In this document: positions 1 through 11,452 of the stretch, piece after piece
Numbering within the stretch: the first letter of the stretch is position 1
Layout: each line of letters starts with the position of its first letter
NCBI RefSeq assembly: GCF_963583255.1
Contig: NC_084803.1
Location: 24,154,428 to 24,218,427 of the forward strand
Length of the DNA: 64,000 bases
Reading direction: 5' to 3'
DNA from: Pyrus communis
Lineage: Eukaryota > Streptophyta > Magnoliopsida > Rosales > Rosaceae
Program-made: the position numbers and the translations under genes
Notes under the pieces: model-generated
The model's database searches: none
Seen by the model: the letters and a program-made list of their open reading frames with translations, nothing else
What the model was told of the DNA's origin: nothing

Positions 1-399
1 ATTGAAGTTGGCCCTTGCCCTTGGGAAGGCTATACAAAGTCATAGCCGTCATTTCCTAGTTGAACAATTACTTTTTCGATGTTCCCTCGTTGTATTCTTG
101 TGGCATATCAATGGTGGAGGCTTTGTCACTTAGGATTAGGGAAAAATCTACGAGATTTGCATCATCATCTCCTCATCCCTCAGCTTGAGGCCATGAAGTA
201 TCATACCTCTGCTGCTTGGAGTATTTGCACCAGTAAGCCTTCTCCAATTCCCGGAAGATTCGCAAATAGCTTCCAATGGCTTTGGATCATTGATTCATGA
301 GTGGTAGGCATTGTCATCTCCGAAGCATATGGTGACAGCTGCTACCTCTTTCCTTTAGCGTTTCGATAGAGGGTCAGTGTCTATGGCTTGCATCTTGCA

Positions 400-1900
400 T
401 GGTAGCTCTAGCGTCTATTCACAGATTTTCACATAGAGAATTTTTCACAAAGCTTGCATACAATAGAGGGATGTCCCACATACTGATGGTAGCAATAGTA
501 CCTGGGATTTCTTCTATCTACCTTGGAAGGGGTTTTGTACGACTGGGCCAGCTTGATGACCTCATCTGTGAATATGGTATCGATGATGGCTTGAAATTCC
601 TTATTGCTGCACACTAGTGGAGGATAGGTTTCCATATTACTCTCAATTTCCTTCATTTTTTGTGGCTTAAAATTCCTCATCGTTGCACGCTAGTAGAAGA
701 TGAGCTTCCTTCTTGTCAGTCTTCTAGCATTTCCTCTTGGAAGGCTTGATTATTAAGTTGGTCTTCATCACTACTTCCAGAAGCCTCGAGAATTGGCTAA
801 TTCTGATGTTCTCTAACTACACCATGTAGTCAGCGAAAATGTTGCTGATACAGATCTCCATAAGTGCTTTATCGTCATTCTCGTTATAGCAGTCAAGGGC
901 GAGGTCTAGGAAATGTCTGACAAAAGTCACCAGATCTTCCTTGTGTTTTTGACGCGTATTGTTGAGCTGAGTTGTCGTGACCTTTTCCTTGAGCTGGAAG
1001 TATTTTTTTACAAAACTTACCGGCTATCTCTTCCCAGGTTCAGATGAAACCTGGTGCGAGGGTGGTGTACTAAGTATAGACGTGATCAGTTAGGCTTTTC
1101 AAGAACTCCCTCAGACAAAGATTGCAATCGTCGACATGAAGACCTAAAGCGTCAATGAAACGGCTTGTATATTGCTTAGGGATGCTGTTCCTCTTATAAA
1201 AGAGAACAAGGTTAGTGGTCTCGTATCTCTTAGGATATGGCATGTGGAGAACGCTAGTAGGATATGGTGGCTTAGGAACATTTTTCCAATCTTTCGAAAT
1301 CCTGTGCAGCTTCTTTTCGAGCGTGGCTATGACGTATTCTTGAGTGACGAATGATGGTGCTTCTCAGAACCTTTCCTAGCAACAATAGCTAACTTCTCCT
1401 GAAAAGCATTTTCCCTAGGCGTGCAGTCCTTGTTACTGGCTTTCTCGCTTAGCTTCGGGATTGAGTTTTTCAACTATTTCACAAATGCAGCAATTTCTTT
1501 TTGGGCTTCACCCAAGGCATGAATGGTTGCGGTGATGTTTAGCATTTCATATTTGTCCAGGTTTTCCTGGCTCTCTTGGCATTGGCGTTCACGTTAAGAC
1601 TCATCGAGCCGGGAAGTAGCCTCGCCTATGTCTGAGGCGTTGCCACTCCTGGTAGTGTTCCTTCTGGATCTTGGAGCCATTGAAGGAAGATTGCAACATG
1701 TCTTTATGTTGGGGGATTTTTAGGTCGAGGTGGACTTGGGCTTTAAGAATGTCCTCGTCTCTCTTGGTATGGATTTGTAACAAGTCCCAGGATATCTCAA
1801 AAGAATTAGCTTGTCTTCGAAAATACCTTAGTAACATCAACGACTCAAAGATAGCATGAATCATCAAGATAATGACTTGCTCAAGCGAAGCATGGTATAG
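400..1900 (-). mobile_element. Degenerate Ty3-type retrotransposon gag region
   Basis: Several minus-strand reading frames, broken by stops and frameshifts, resemble plant Ty3/gypsy gag. Around 430-680 there is a zinc-knuckle-like stretch (Tyr-Cys-Tyr-His, then Gly-His and Cys). Around 1000-1080 a segment resembles the gag core with a Thr-Trp-Glu-Glu motif. No open frame exceeds 90 residues, so this is a relic. It lies downstream (on the minus strand) of the LTR-like stretch and the integrase fragment to its right. Identification rests on motif pattern only. Confidence 0.55.
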
Positions 1901-1949
1901 AGAGCTAGAAGATTATCAGTTTACATGAGAGAGAAAGGATTGCATGGTT

Positions 1950-2932
1950 GCATGGCATTCTTTGCTGGATGATTTGGGCTTTCCTGGGATGATAGTAAGG
2001 CTTTTAATGGCTTGGATGTTTAATGGAAAGCTGTGAGAATTACTAAGGTTGCATGGATGGTGATGCTTAAGGCTTGGAGTATACTTCTGAGCTTCTTCCT
2101 AGGTGGTTTTCTTTCACTACGTTCTCTCTATTTCTTTCTGTGTTACTTTGCGTGTTCCTCTAATCCCCCTTCTAATGGCTTCTATCCTTTCTTTTGTAGA
2201 TGAAGGGTTCTTCTCTAGGCTTCAAAGGAATCTTCCTTTATGGCTTGATTTTCCCTTCCTTTCTCCCTAGCCCTCTTATTATTCATATTTTGGTGTAAGA
2301 TAACTACACCGTTGAGACTTGCAGTTTGCTTTTTCCCGAGACGAGGCTTTCCCAGGGCGGCCTTTCGCAAGCGCTACTTCTAGTAGCGCGCCTCATTGCT
2401 TTCTTGCGTTGGTTATCTATGCAGGCTAGGAAAGGAAAGTAAGCATTAAATGCCTGAATTGTTGGGCTTAACATGCATTTAATGCAAGAATCTAGTTTAG
2501 TCCTAACTAAGAGAGTTAGCTTGCTAGGGAAATGGGTAAACTAGGCTAATTCTCTCTCAATGAGGCCTGTGTGAAATACAAGGGGTATGGGCTTGGATCT
2601 TTGGGCCCCTAAGAAGCCCAAAGTCTTTCATAACCCCGATTCCACGTAGACCCAATAACCTTTCGTAACTATCCACACCACAATCCACTTAACAAGCCTT
2701 GAATATGTGACTTGGGCTTAGCATGGATAGTGACTAAGGAAGCATGGCGTGGTGAAATAGGCATGAGCATGGTGTGAATTTCCAGCTTAATCACCATGGA
2801 ATGGCATGTTGGTAAATTTATTCCTCGTCAATCCCACGCCTTGGCATGTGTTTGGGCTTGAATGTAGGCTTTGCATGACAATTGGGCATTAAGACTTGAT
2901 TAGATTAGTGTGTGACATTTTGGGCCCCAACA
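1950..2932 (-). repeat. LTR-like non-coding stretch between integrase and gag relics
   Basis: The right edge, read on the minus strand, starts TGTTGGGGCCC, a typical plant LTR start with TG. The interval has no coding potential and sits between an integrase fragment (right) and a gag fragment (left), which is where an LTR shared by tandem elements would be. The left boundary is not resolved and no second copy was found, so LTR status is inferred. Confidence 0.35.
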
Positions 2933-3080
2933 TCTACTTAGTTACGATAACTTGCCAGTTAGATAGCTTTGACATCTGATTGTTCTTCAACCAAGTGAAA
3001 GCAGTGAGTTTTATGTTGATCGCTGTTCAACTTCCACTATCATTTTCAGATAGTTGGTAACCTAATCTTAATAGGTTCAC

Positions 3081-3650
3081 TTAGATCCATAAGCCACTGA
3101 AAATTGAGTCTCTCCTATCGGTCTCTACTTGGTCGTTTGATATGCCCACAACATCTTTAACAATTCCTCCAGCTATTTTCTCATGCGGCTTAAGTCTATT
3201 CTTTAAGTAATCAAATATGGTTTGGTTTGTGTTCTTAGACCATTCATTTCCTTGGGGATACGAGCTGAGAATTGTTGGATAATTCCCTTTCAAAGCAGTA
3301 ACTTCTAAAATTACTTTTCTTGAATTGAGATTCATTGTCTGATACAGTCGCCCTAGGCATTCTGAATCTCCATATGATGTTGTGTCAAATGAAATTCACC
3401 ACATCATTCTCGATCACCTTTTTGTATTCTTCGGCTTCCACTTACTTGGTGAAGTAGTCGGTAGCGAGACAAAAATCTTTTGCTCAGAAGATTTGATCCA
3501 AAATATTCATCCCCCATTGTGTGAACGGATGTGGTCCCACGATTAGGTCAAGTTCTTCTGCTATCTACTTGATTTGAGGTGAGTGTTTCTAACACTTAAT
3601 CACATTTTCTTGCAGACAGTTCAACCTCCTAAGCCATACAATGCAAAAAA
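3081..3650 (-). mobile_element. Degenerate Ty3 integrase fragment
   Basis: Minus-strand frames contain pieces of an integrase core: a Trp-Gly-Met-Asn-Ile segment near 3500-3520, a Phe-Thr-Lys-Trp-like segment near 3440, and a Tyr-Pro-Gln-Gly-Asn segment followed by Asn-Gln-Thr-Ile-Phe-Asp-Tyr-Leu around 3190-3260. The latter matches the usual integrase context of a conserved YPQGN and the catalytic Glu region, but the Glu region is altered. Frameshifts interrupt the frame. No RT is seen upstream (to the right), so this is a fragment. Confidence 0.6.
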
Positions 3651-3691
3651 ATAGCCTTGCATTAGCACATTGTGCTTGACTTTTACCCTTA

Positions 3692-4330
3692 AGCCATCTC
3701 CAATGAAGAGGGCTAAATGGCCAAAATATGGCCTGATTTGGACAAAACCCAATTATAGCCAAATGCTTGGCTAAAAATCAATGAAGCCTATAAGACCAAA
3801 ACATGATCTAAGGGGCATCGAGCTGGTTAAGCCAATACCTGGCCATTTATTAGGAGCAACAATAGCTATTGTAATTTTCCATTGGATCCAATGATCATAT
3901 TTGAAAGATTCCAACAACTAGATTTGAATCCCAATGGCTAGCTGGCGCTAGCTAGGCGTACATATACATATATATATATATATATATATGTGCATGTGTG
4001 TTTATATACATTTTAGGCAGAAATTTAAAAAAATAGAAATCTTTTTATTTATTTATTTTATATATATATATATAAATACCTATCCAATTTCTATACTATT
4101 TCTCATATCCTCTTCATTCTTTTCACCTCAAAAACTCTTTTCATACACACACACCTCTCTTACCTCTTCTAATAATCTAAATTTACAATTGTCATTCTTT
4201 TTTAAATGGCCACATCTTCAGTCAAAAGAAAAGGTTGGACCCCAAAGGAAGATGAAGCTTGTTAAGGCTTATAGGTGGGTCTCTGAAGATAATGTTAAAG
4301 GTATTAGCACTAGGGGTATATCGAATTAGG
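3692..4330 (+). mobile_element. Truncated PIF/Harbinger element, left end with ORF1 start
   Basis: The left edge begins after a TAA with a CATCTCCAATG-like terminus characteristic of plant Harbinger elements. At 4206 an ATG opens a frame with Gly-Trp-Thr-Pro-Lys-Glu-Asp-Glu, the SANT/trihelix start of Harbinger ORF1 proteins. After about 19 codons the frame shifts and continues as Lys-Ala-Tyr-Arg-Trp-Val-Ser-Glu-Asp. Homology ends near 4330 and no transposase follows. A (TA)n microsatellite lies at 3961-3988. A decayed relic, unrelated in terminal sequence to the 4.2 kb element further right. Confidence 0.5.
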
Positions 4331-5708
4331 GGCAAAGGGGTCAGTTGACCCTCTTAACTCCGGTGAATCTCTATGGATGACTTGGATACTACCCCTTTGA
4401 AAGTTAGAGTTGTCCTTCATATATGCCCTTCGATTGCTTAATAAAATGGGTTACAGAGGTGCTGCCCCTTTACAGTCTAGGCCTAATATTATTTACCTCT
4501 GGTTTGTTTGTTGATTGTGATTACAATTGAAGGAAGAAAAAAAAAAGAACCAAGTAAATGACTATCCAAAAATGCAAAGTAAATGAAATGGTAATCTCAA
4601 AGAATGAACAAAGCATCATCAATCTTGGACAAACATACTAATAGGACACAATGATATCAATCAATTTATTAGTGTGCTCAAGATAAGTGTGTTCCTTTGT
4701 TAAGCATTCATATGGGAGTAGCCTTGGAACATGTTAGTTACCCACGCAAATGAGGCATTAATAGGTGTGTAGTATGCCTTTGCAAATGACTTTAGGCCTA
4801 CCAAGGCTCGATGAAATGGTGATATGCATCCTATTTCTGTTAAAAAAATTTTGCGCGATGCGTACGCTCTTCTTACTAACCTGTAATAATATTTCCTAGA
4901 TCTGGCACTGATTAGCACTCAAGTGAAAGTGTTTGGACTCATACATCTAAAAAATACTACGAGTTTCACAAAGGTACATATCTTTGTAAATGTGAACAAT
5001 TGTAGTTGACCAAGATTTTTAGGCATGTAGACTCAGACATACTATATATATCATCCATCTTATCAGCCAATTAGGCATAGGCCATCATTCAGAGTCCAAT
5101 AGTTATCTTTTGGTGAGGCGAAAGACCAGGATGACCTGCTTTACAGATTGACATTTTGGACGTCATGGAGCAAACAGTCGAACAAGTGATGCCTCATCTA
5201 GAAGTGACGTCTAAAATCCTCTTCTGAAAGCACCGTATTGGGTTGAAGTAGTTGTGCATCAAAGTTTGATGCTTGACCTCTCTTTGTTGTGGTTTGTAAG
5301 AGCAACCACCAACTTAGCCACCTCATTCAGGTTGTTGAGTTTCCTCAAACTCCATGGTCACGACCATTGGCTCCATTTATCATCCAATTAGGAATTGGAA
5401 TTATTACAAACTTGAATTGAAATGATAAAATTTTAGACAATGACAAGAGATATTGGAAAGGGTAAAGATGAAGGTATGTGAATTATACCAAATATCCAAT
5501 CAATTTATTAATTAGAAGTAAGAAGTGCCATGTGGATAAGAATCCTATCGGAAATTTGCATAACCCGTTACATTTTGACATGTGTCACTCGAAAATCATA
5601 TCCGAAAATTATTGAGATTATATAAAGATAGGAAATTTGGAGACTTACTCATTTGGCGACATGCGACACTAAAAAATCATGTCCGAATAACCTTATTTTA
5701 ATATGTTA
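4331..5708. other. Intergenic, no gene recognised
   Basis: AT-rich sequence with only short spurious frames. A minus-strand 72-codon frame at 4700-4918 has no recognised motif. A short segment near 4330-4430 looks like the edge of another dispersed repeat, but no second end was found. Confidence 0.5.
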
Positions 5709-6037
5709 CTAGTAGAGAGCACACACTTTGTGTGTGTGAACAATTTCTCTTAATAAGTGCATTTTTTTTAATATTACATCATTACTATTTGTCATTCTTA
5801 TGTAAATATTGTGTATCAAAAGTGAGGGTAAAATTGGAAAAATAAGTATATGATTGTCATTTTCTAAAAAAATAGGGTAAAATAGGAAAAATAAGGATAT
5901 GATTGTCATTTTGTCAAAGGGTACAAACTTACTATTTTGCCATCCTTTTTGTTAATAGTGTGTATAAAAAATGAAGGTAAAATAGGAAAAAAAAAAGGGA
6001 AAAAAGTTGACAAAAAGGGTTCTCTTAATAGTATAGA
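5709..6037 (-). mobile_element. Short non-autonomous Helitron-like element, copy 1
   Basis: Read on the minus strand it starts TCTATACTATTAAGAG and ends with a CACACAC-AAA-GTGTGTG hairpin, a short spacer and CTAG. These are the hallmarks of plant Helitrons (5' TC, 3' hairpin then CTRR). The flanks fit insertion between A and T, with no target duplication. It has no coding capacity. Two further copies lie at 10345-10676 and 10771-11065. The Harbinger transposon begins only three bases past its edge. Confidence 0.65.
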
Positions 6038-6646
6038 TAAGAGCAGTTCCACCGGAGGTGAACTTGCCTAGCACCCTGTCCAAAACACAGGCCAGCACCC
6101 TGTCCAAGTGCTCCAGCCCGCAAAACAGCCTGGCACCCAGCCCAAGCCAGGCAACAGACTAGCACATTTCGGACAGACCCAGAAGCCCGCCTATTTGGTT
6201 GGCGCGTGTACAACACTCGCGACTGGGCGCGAGTAGGAGACAAGGTTGCAGGCAGCGGGGCTCGCTTGTCAGCCCACTTGTGTTTACCCGGATGAGGGCT
6301 ACGTGGCCCTCCTCAGAGTCGTTGGATTTCCAACGGTAAAAAAAATTTAAATTTGACTTTTAAAATGGACCGTCCGATCACAGATCAATGGTCCACGTTT
6401 TTTTACCCCAAAAAAAATTAAAAAAAAAAGGCCCAACAGTTAGAATTTTGACCGTTGGCCACGTGGCAGCTCGTTGGCTGTTGGATTTGATTATTTTTCA
6501 AATCCAATGGTCCAGATTAATTACAACATTAAAATTTATTAAAAATTGTGAATTTTTTTTTAAAAAATACAAAAAAATTTGAAAAAATTAAATTTTTTTT
6601 TTACACTTTCTACATTTGAATATTTTGTATACTTTGAGAGAAAAAA

Positions 6647-7835
6647 ATGACTTCGTGGAAGCTCATTGAAGACGTTACGTTGTGTGAATGTTGGGTTCAC
6701 ACTACTCATGACCCGATTACGGGTAATGAGATGGATAAGCGAGAAATGTGGAGTAAAATTACGAAATCGTTTTGCGATGTACATGGAAAAGATGCCAGAT
6801 CTAGTCAAGGTCTTCAAGGTCGTTGGAAAAAACTCAACGCATCCTTTACTTGTTGGAAAAATGTCATCTCTCATGCTTCCGGTAATCTGCGTAGTGGGAC
6901 AAGTTTAGCGGATCAGGTAACAATATTTTTATTTATTTATATGCATTCCACCCACATCAATATTTTAATTTATTTAATTTCTTATGTAATTTTTATGTAA
7001 TTTCTTATGTAATTTATATGCATTCCACGCCCATCAATATTTTAATTTATTTATTTGTGTTACACCCGTATTTTTTAATACTATCTTATCCCACATTTCT
7101 ATAGACATTACAAGCACAAGCATTCTACAATGCAAAGAACGGTAACAAATCATTCAACAAATGGGAATGTTGGCAAATTGTCAAAGATTGCCCTAGATAC
7201 AAAATTGTGGCAACCGGTCTAAAAGTTGTCATGCACGTTATGGGTCTACACAGTTCACCAGAAGTAGACACGGCCGAACAAGAAGCCAACACATTTGAAG
7301 ACACGGGAGGGACGCCTGAAGAAGTGCCGGAGACCCAACCGACTCGTCAGTCCCTCAGGCCTCAAGGTAAAAAGGCATCAAAGAAAAAGGTAGTTCTTCC
7401 AAAAATGACTACACTAAATATATGGGGGAACTTGCTCGCCAAGGTGAACTGAACATGGCATGAGAAAAGGCTAGAAATGAGGAAAAAGCTACTGCTATGG
7501 CAGCAATAATAGCAGCTACTGAGGCTCGTGATGCGGCGGCTGAGAGACAAAGAGAAATAGTTAATCGAGAGAACGAAATGATTAGAGAAGCACTTCATCG
7601 AGAGAATGAGATGCTTAGAGAAGAAAGGATGGCTCAAGCAGATCGTGACACTATGAATAAGTGTCTAGTAGGACTGTCTCCGAATTCAAAATATTTTTGG
7701 ACATCAGAAAAAAGAGATGTCGTGCGAAGGAGGCGTGCAAGAGATGCCGAAACAAGTCAAGGGGGTTCCAGTTACAGAAATCCTAGCAATGAAGATCCTA
7801 GCACCATATATCCTAACTCCACAGACTTTGTATAA
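6647..7835 (+). pseudogene. Harbinger ORF1 (SANT/Myb-like DNA-binding protein), broken
   Basis: Exon 1 (6647-6916) encodes about 90 residues with the plant Harbinger ORF1 signature: a Trp-Lys-Leu-Ile-Glu-Asp start, then Gly-Arg-Trp-Lys-Lys-Leu-Asn. A GT-AG intron (6917-7104) joins in phase to exon 2 from 7105, with Lys-Trp-Glu-Cys-Trp and Cys-Pro-Arg-Tyr motifs. A frameshift near 7395 and an in-frame TGA near 7457 separate this from the C-terminal Ala/Arg/Glu-rich coiled-coil segment that reaches 7835. In the family this protein binds element ends and helps nuclear import of the transposase. Here it is disabled unless sequencing errors account for both breaks. Confidence 0.78.
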
Positions 7836-8200
7836 TTTCGTATTTATTTGTACTACTTTATTTAATTTGTTATGTAATTTCTTAACATTTTTAGAACTTT
7901 ATTTAATTTCTTATGTAATTTCTTATTTATTTTTAGAACTTTATTTAATTTCTTATGTAATTTTTGTACTTTATTTAAATATTTGAATAAGATTACATAA
8001 ACTCACCAAATAAACATTAAAAAAAACACCAAATAAAATTACATAACCTCACCATATAAACTTGAAAAAAAAAACACACTAAATAAGATTACTTAAAAAA
8101 CAATACACTTTATTCTTCAACCACAAGCCTTATTTTAATTATCTTCGCCTTCGTGCAATCCCCACTGGTGGTCAATCAAGTCATTCTGGCGGGTTATGTG

Positions 8201-9542
8201 CTAGTATGGCTCTTGCAATGAAGTGTACCACTGAACGATCAATTCATTGTAACGTCCATCCCGTTCCAACGGCTCGTGTTGCACGGGATCTTCGGTCCGG
8301 TCATGAGCATAGTAGATTTGTGTTCTTGAGTTGTTCATCGGATTCGGCTCGTATTCATCGACAGCATCATAATCATACTCGTCTTCAACAATCATGTTGT
8401 GGAGAATAATACACGTCATCATGATGGATCGAAGAGCCTCGACATCAAACATTCTAGCTGTAGCCTTGACAGTCGCCCAACGAGCTTGCAAGATACCAAA
8501 ACAACGCTCGACATCTTTCCTACACCCTTCTTGACACTTTGCGAAGTGTTTTTCTTTTTCACTCTGTGGATGTGGCACTGTTTTGACAAATATTGACCAC
8601 CTTGGGTAAATACCATCTGCAAGGTAGTATGGTCCCTCGTATTTATTACCATTAACCCAATAGGTGCATCTCGGCCCATTTCCTTGTAGCAGTTCGTCAA
8701 ACACTGGAGATTAGGCAAAGACCTTTAGGTCATTCTGAGCTCCTAGAACACCAAAAAAAGCATGCCAAATCCATGTATCAAAAGAAGCCACTGCTTCCAA
8801 AATGATGCTTTTGGCTCATTTTCTGTCGCCATAAGCTCCTTGCCACGCATTTGGACAGTTTTTCCAAGTCCAGTGCATGCAGTCGATGCTTCCAATCATG
8901 CCAGGGAAGCCTCACATCTCACCCTTCCTTAGAAGCCTTCGTATGTCCCTTGGCGTGGGTTTTCGAAGGTACTCATTGGTGTAGAGGGCTTCAATTGCAG
9001 AGGCAAAACCGCATCAGGGACTCCAAAAATGTTATTTTTCCCATCCTTGCCATTTCATCCACTTGATCTGCAGATGCTCCATATGCAAGCATTCGCAAGG
9101 CAGCCGTAATTTTTTACTCATGAAGAAGACCTAGAACATGAAAAGCATCATCTTTTTGCACAAAATATGGATCATGGTTGCAAACAGCACTCATGATTTT
9201 ATTGAACAAACTTCGTTGCATTCTAAAACGATGTCTAAAAACATGATCAGGGAAAACGTTGTTGGGAATAAAATAATCTTCCAAGAGATTTTTACCTCGT
9301 CATTTCCTTCTTCTATCGATGTTTGCCGCACGTCTGGATTTAGCTATCTGACCCACAACTTCCATGATACGGCGGAAATGTGAGGCCCTCCGCCTTCTAT
9401 GGTGATCATCCTCATCCTCCTCCATTGCGAACGCCTCATCTCCACCTCCACCTTCGTCAAGATTGACCAATTCTTCCTGTTGTGCCAACAACCTTTTCTG
9501 CTGCTCTTGCAACTGTTTATACACTCTCCTTGAAGAAGACAT
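8201..9542 (-). pseudogene. Harbinger DDE transposase, broken
   Basis: ATG at 9542 opens an 80-codon Gln/Glu-rich and Arg-rich N-terminus ending at a stop near 9300. The transposase core continues in other frames, with several stops and frameshifts between 8700 and 9300. The 167-codon C-terminal frame (8201-8704) is clean: a Pro-Tyr-Tyr-Leu-Ala-Asp-Gly-Ile-Tyr-Pro motif, then Arg-Lys-Asp-Val-Glu-Arg-Cys-Phe-Gly, which holds the catalytic Glu of the DDE triad. The second Asp lies in a frame near 8715. It cuts and joins element ends in the family; this copy cannot make a full enzyme. It stops about 20 codons before the usual family C-terminus. Confidence 0.85.
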
Positions 9543-10250
9543 TGTAAGAACTCAAGATTTGAAAACGATAAAGAAGAATTCTGAGCTAAAAAAAAGGATT
9601 GAGTTTAGTGTGAGGATGGATGTAGGGATGTAGGGTTTATATGGACAAAAAAAGAGAAGATGAGGTTCTGGACAATGCCACGTGGCACTACGTGATTGGT
9701 TGAAAATCTTATCGAAATCTTGGCTAAATTATTGTAAACAGGAAATGACACGTGACGTGTCGAGATTGATTGAAAATCTTATCAGAAATCTATCTACAAA
9801 ATAGTACGTTCGGATAATGACACATGGTGTGACAAGATTGGTTGAAAATCTTATCGAAATCTTGCCTAAATTATTGTAAACAGGAAGTGACACATGGCTT
9901 GTCGGGATTGGTTGAAAATCTTAGCGGAAATCTATTCACAAAATAACACGTTCGGATAATGACACATGGCGTGATGAGATTGGTTAAAAATCCTATCCAA
10001 AATTAAAACTATTTTTTTAATTTATTATTTTATAAAAAAATTATTTAATATTTTAAATGGACTGGGTGCCAGCGCATTTTGTAGGGGTGGAGATCGTTTG
10101 TGCCAGCGCATTTCTAGGCTGGGTGCCAGCACATTTTTTTTGGGGTGGAGATGCTTTGGCCTATTACTGTTCGTTAGGGTCTATTACTGTTCACTGAAGT
10201 GGATAAATGGGCTTGGTGCTGGTGCAAAATCTTTAGGGGTGGAGTTGCTC

Positions 10251-10344
10251 TAAGGTAAATAGTTTTGATAGTTGAAGAAGATCAATAATACGTTAAAAGT
10301 GATTTCGGGTGTATTCAAGAAAATTTTATTTTTTTAAAACTTAA
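10251..10344 (+). repeat. 94-bp spacer of the Helitron tandem array, copy 1
   Basis: Starts TAAGGTAAATAGTTTTGATAG and leads to the next Helitron-like copy. It is nearly identical to the spacer at 10677-10770 and has the same length. The first three bases double as the right target duplication of the Harbinger element. Confidence 0.8.
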
Positions 10345-10676
10345 CTAGCAGAGAGCACATACTTTGTGTGTGTGAACAATTTCTCTTAATAAGTGCATTT
10401 TTTTAATATTACATCATTACTGTTTTGTCCTTTTTATGTAAATATTGTGTATCAAAAGTGAGGGTAAAATTGGAAAAATAAGTATATGATTGTCATTTTC
10501 TCAAAAAAAAGAGAGGGTAAAATAGGAAAAATAGGGATTTGATTGTCATTTTGTCAAAGGGCAGAAAATTACTATTTTGCCCTCCTTTTTGTCAATAGTG
10601 TGTATTAAAAGTGAAGGCAAAATAGGGAAAAAAAGGGAAAAAAAGTTGACAAAGAGGGTTCTCTTAATAATATAGA
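10345..10676 (-). mobile_element. Short non-autonomous Helitron-like element, copy 2
   Basis: 332 bp with the same ends as copy 1: CTAG plus hairpin at the left, TCTATA start at the right on the minus strand, A and T flanks. Non-coding. The right edge reads AGATAAGGTAGATAG, the uninterrupted version of the site into which the Harbinger inserted next to copy 1. Confidence 0.65.
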
Positions 10677-10770
10677 TAAGGTAGATAGTTTTGATAGTTA
10701 AAGAAGATCAATAATACGTTAAAAGTTATTTAGGGTGTATTCAAGAAAATTTTATTTTTTTAAAACCTAA
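10677..10770 (+). repeat. 94-bp spacer of the Helitron tandem array, copy 2
   Basis: Nearly identical to 10251-10344 and of equal length, showing that Helitron plus flank was duplicated as a unit. Confidence 0.8.
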
Positions 10771-11065
10771 CTAGCAGAGAGCACACACTTTGTGTGTGTG
10801 TTATTGTTTTGTGTTTTTTTTATGTAAATATTGTGTATCAAAAGTGAGGGTAAAATTGAAAAAATAAGTATATGATTGTCATTTTCTCAAAAAAAAAAAA
10901 AAAAGGGTAAAATTGGAAAAGTAGGGATATGATTGTCATTTGGTCAAATGGTATAAAATTACTACTTTGCCCTCCTTTTTGTCAATAATGTGTATCAAAA
11001 GTGAGGGTAAAATAGGAAAAAAAGGGGGAAAATTTTGACAATGAGGATTCTCTTAATAGTATAGA
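10771..11065 (-). mobile_element. Short non-autonomous Helitron-like element, copy 3 (internal deletion)
   Basis: Same terminal structure as copies 1 and 2, but about 40 bp near the hairpin end is missing (after GTGTGTGTG). It is followed by unrelated single-copy-looking sequence rather than another spacer, so the array ends here. Confidence 0.62.
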
Positions 11066-11452
11066 TAAGTAGTTGTTTAATTAAATTAACCAATAAACTT
11101 AAAACTTAGGTATATAAATATATGACCTGACATTATTTCAGAGTTATAATTCTAAACGGAACTATATTTAGACTCAATTGTCAGAGATGACTTTGGCGTT
11201 GATACCCTTTTAACTCCCCTCATGTAATTCCTTCATAACACATCTAACCTCGGATGACCTTAAGCGTGGGTAAGGGACCTGATGTGTACTCTCTTATCCT
11301 TCATTTTTTTCAACTATTTAAGGCGGAAAACTATAGGAAAATTTGGAGGTTCATAAGGGTCGTGCTTCACCCGCTAAACTACGACGACAACCCAAAGCCA
11401 CAGGAACCCAACCCCTCCCATCCCATCCCAACCCAAGCACAGCCAGCCAGAC

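Larger units (their letters stand above)
6041..10250. mobile_element. PIF/Harbinger DNA transposon, 4.2 kb, decayed
   Basis: Terminal inverted repeats GAGCAGTTCCACC (left) and GGTGGAGTTGCTC (right) are flanked by TAA on both sides (6038-6040 and 10251-10253), the 3-bp target duplication typical of this superfamily. Inside are the two diagnostic genes in convergent arrangement: a SANT/Myb-like ORF1 on the plus strand and a DDE transposase on the minus strand. Both carry stops or frameshifts, so the copy is no longer autonomous. The subterminal regions hold repeated CACGTGGC- and GACAAGATTGG-like stretches (9680-9990). Confidence 0.88.

Noticed and set aside
1885..1910. tRNA-Met-like primer binding site on the plus strand (TGGTATAGAGAGC)
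   Set aside because: The surrounding gag relic is on the minus strand and no LTR ends at this point; probably chance.
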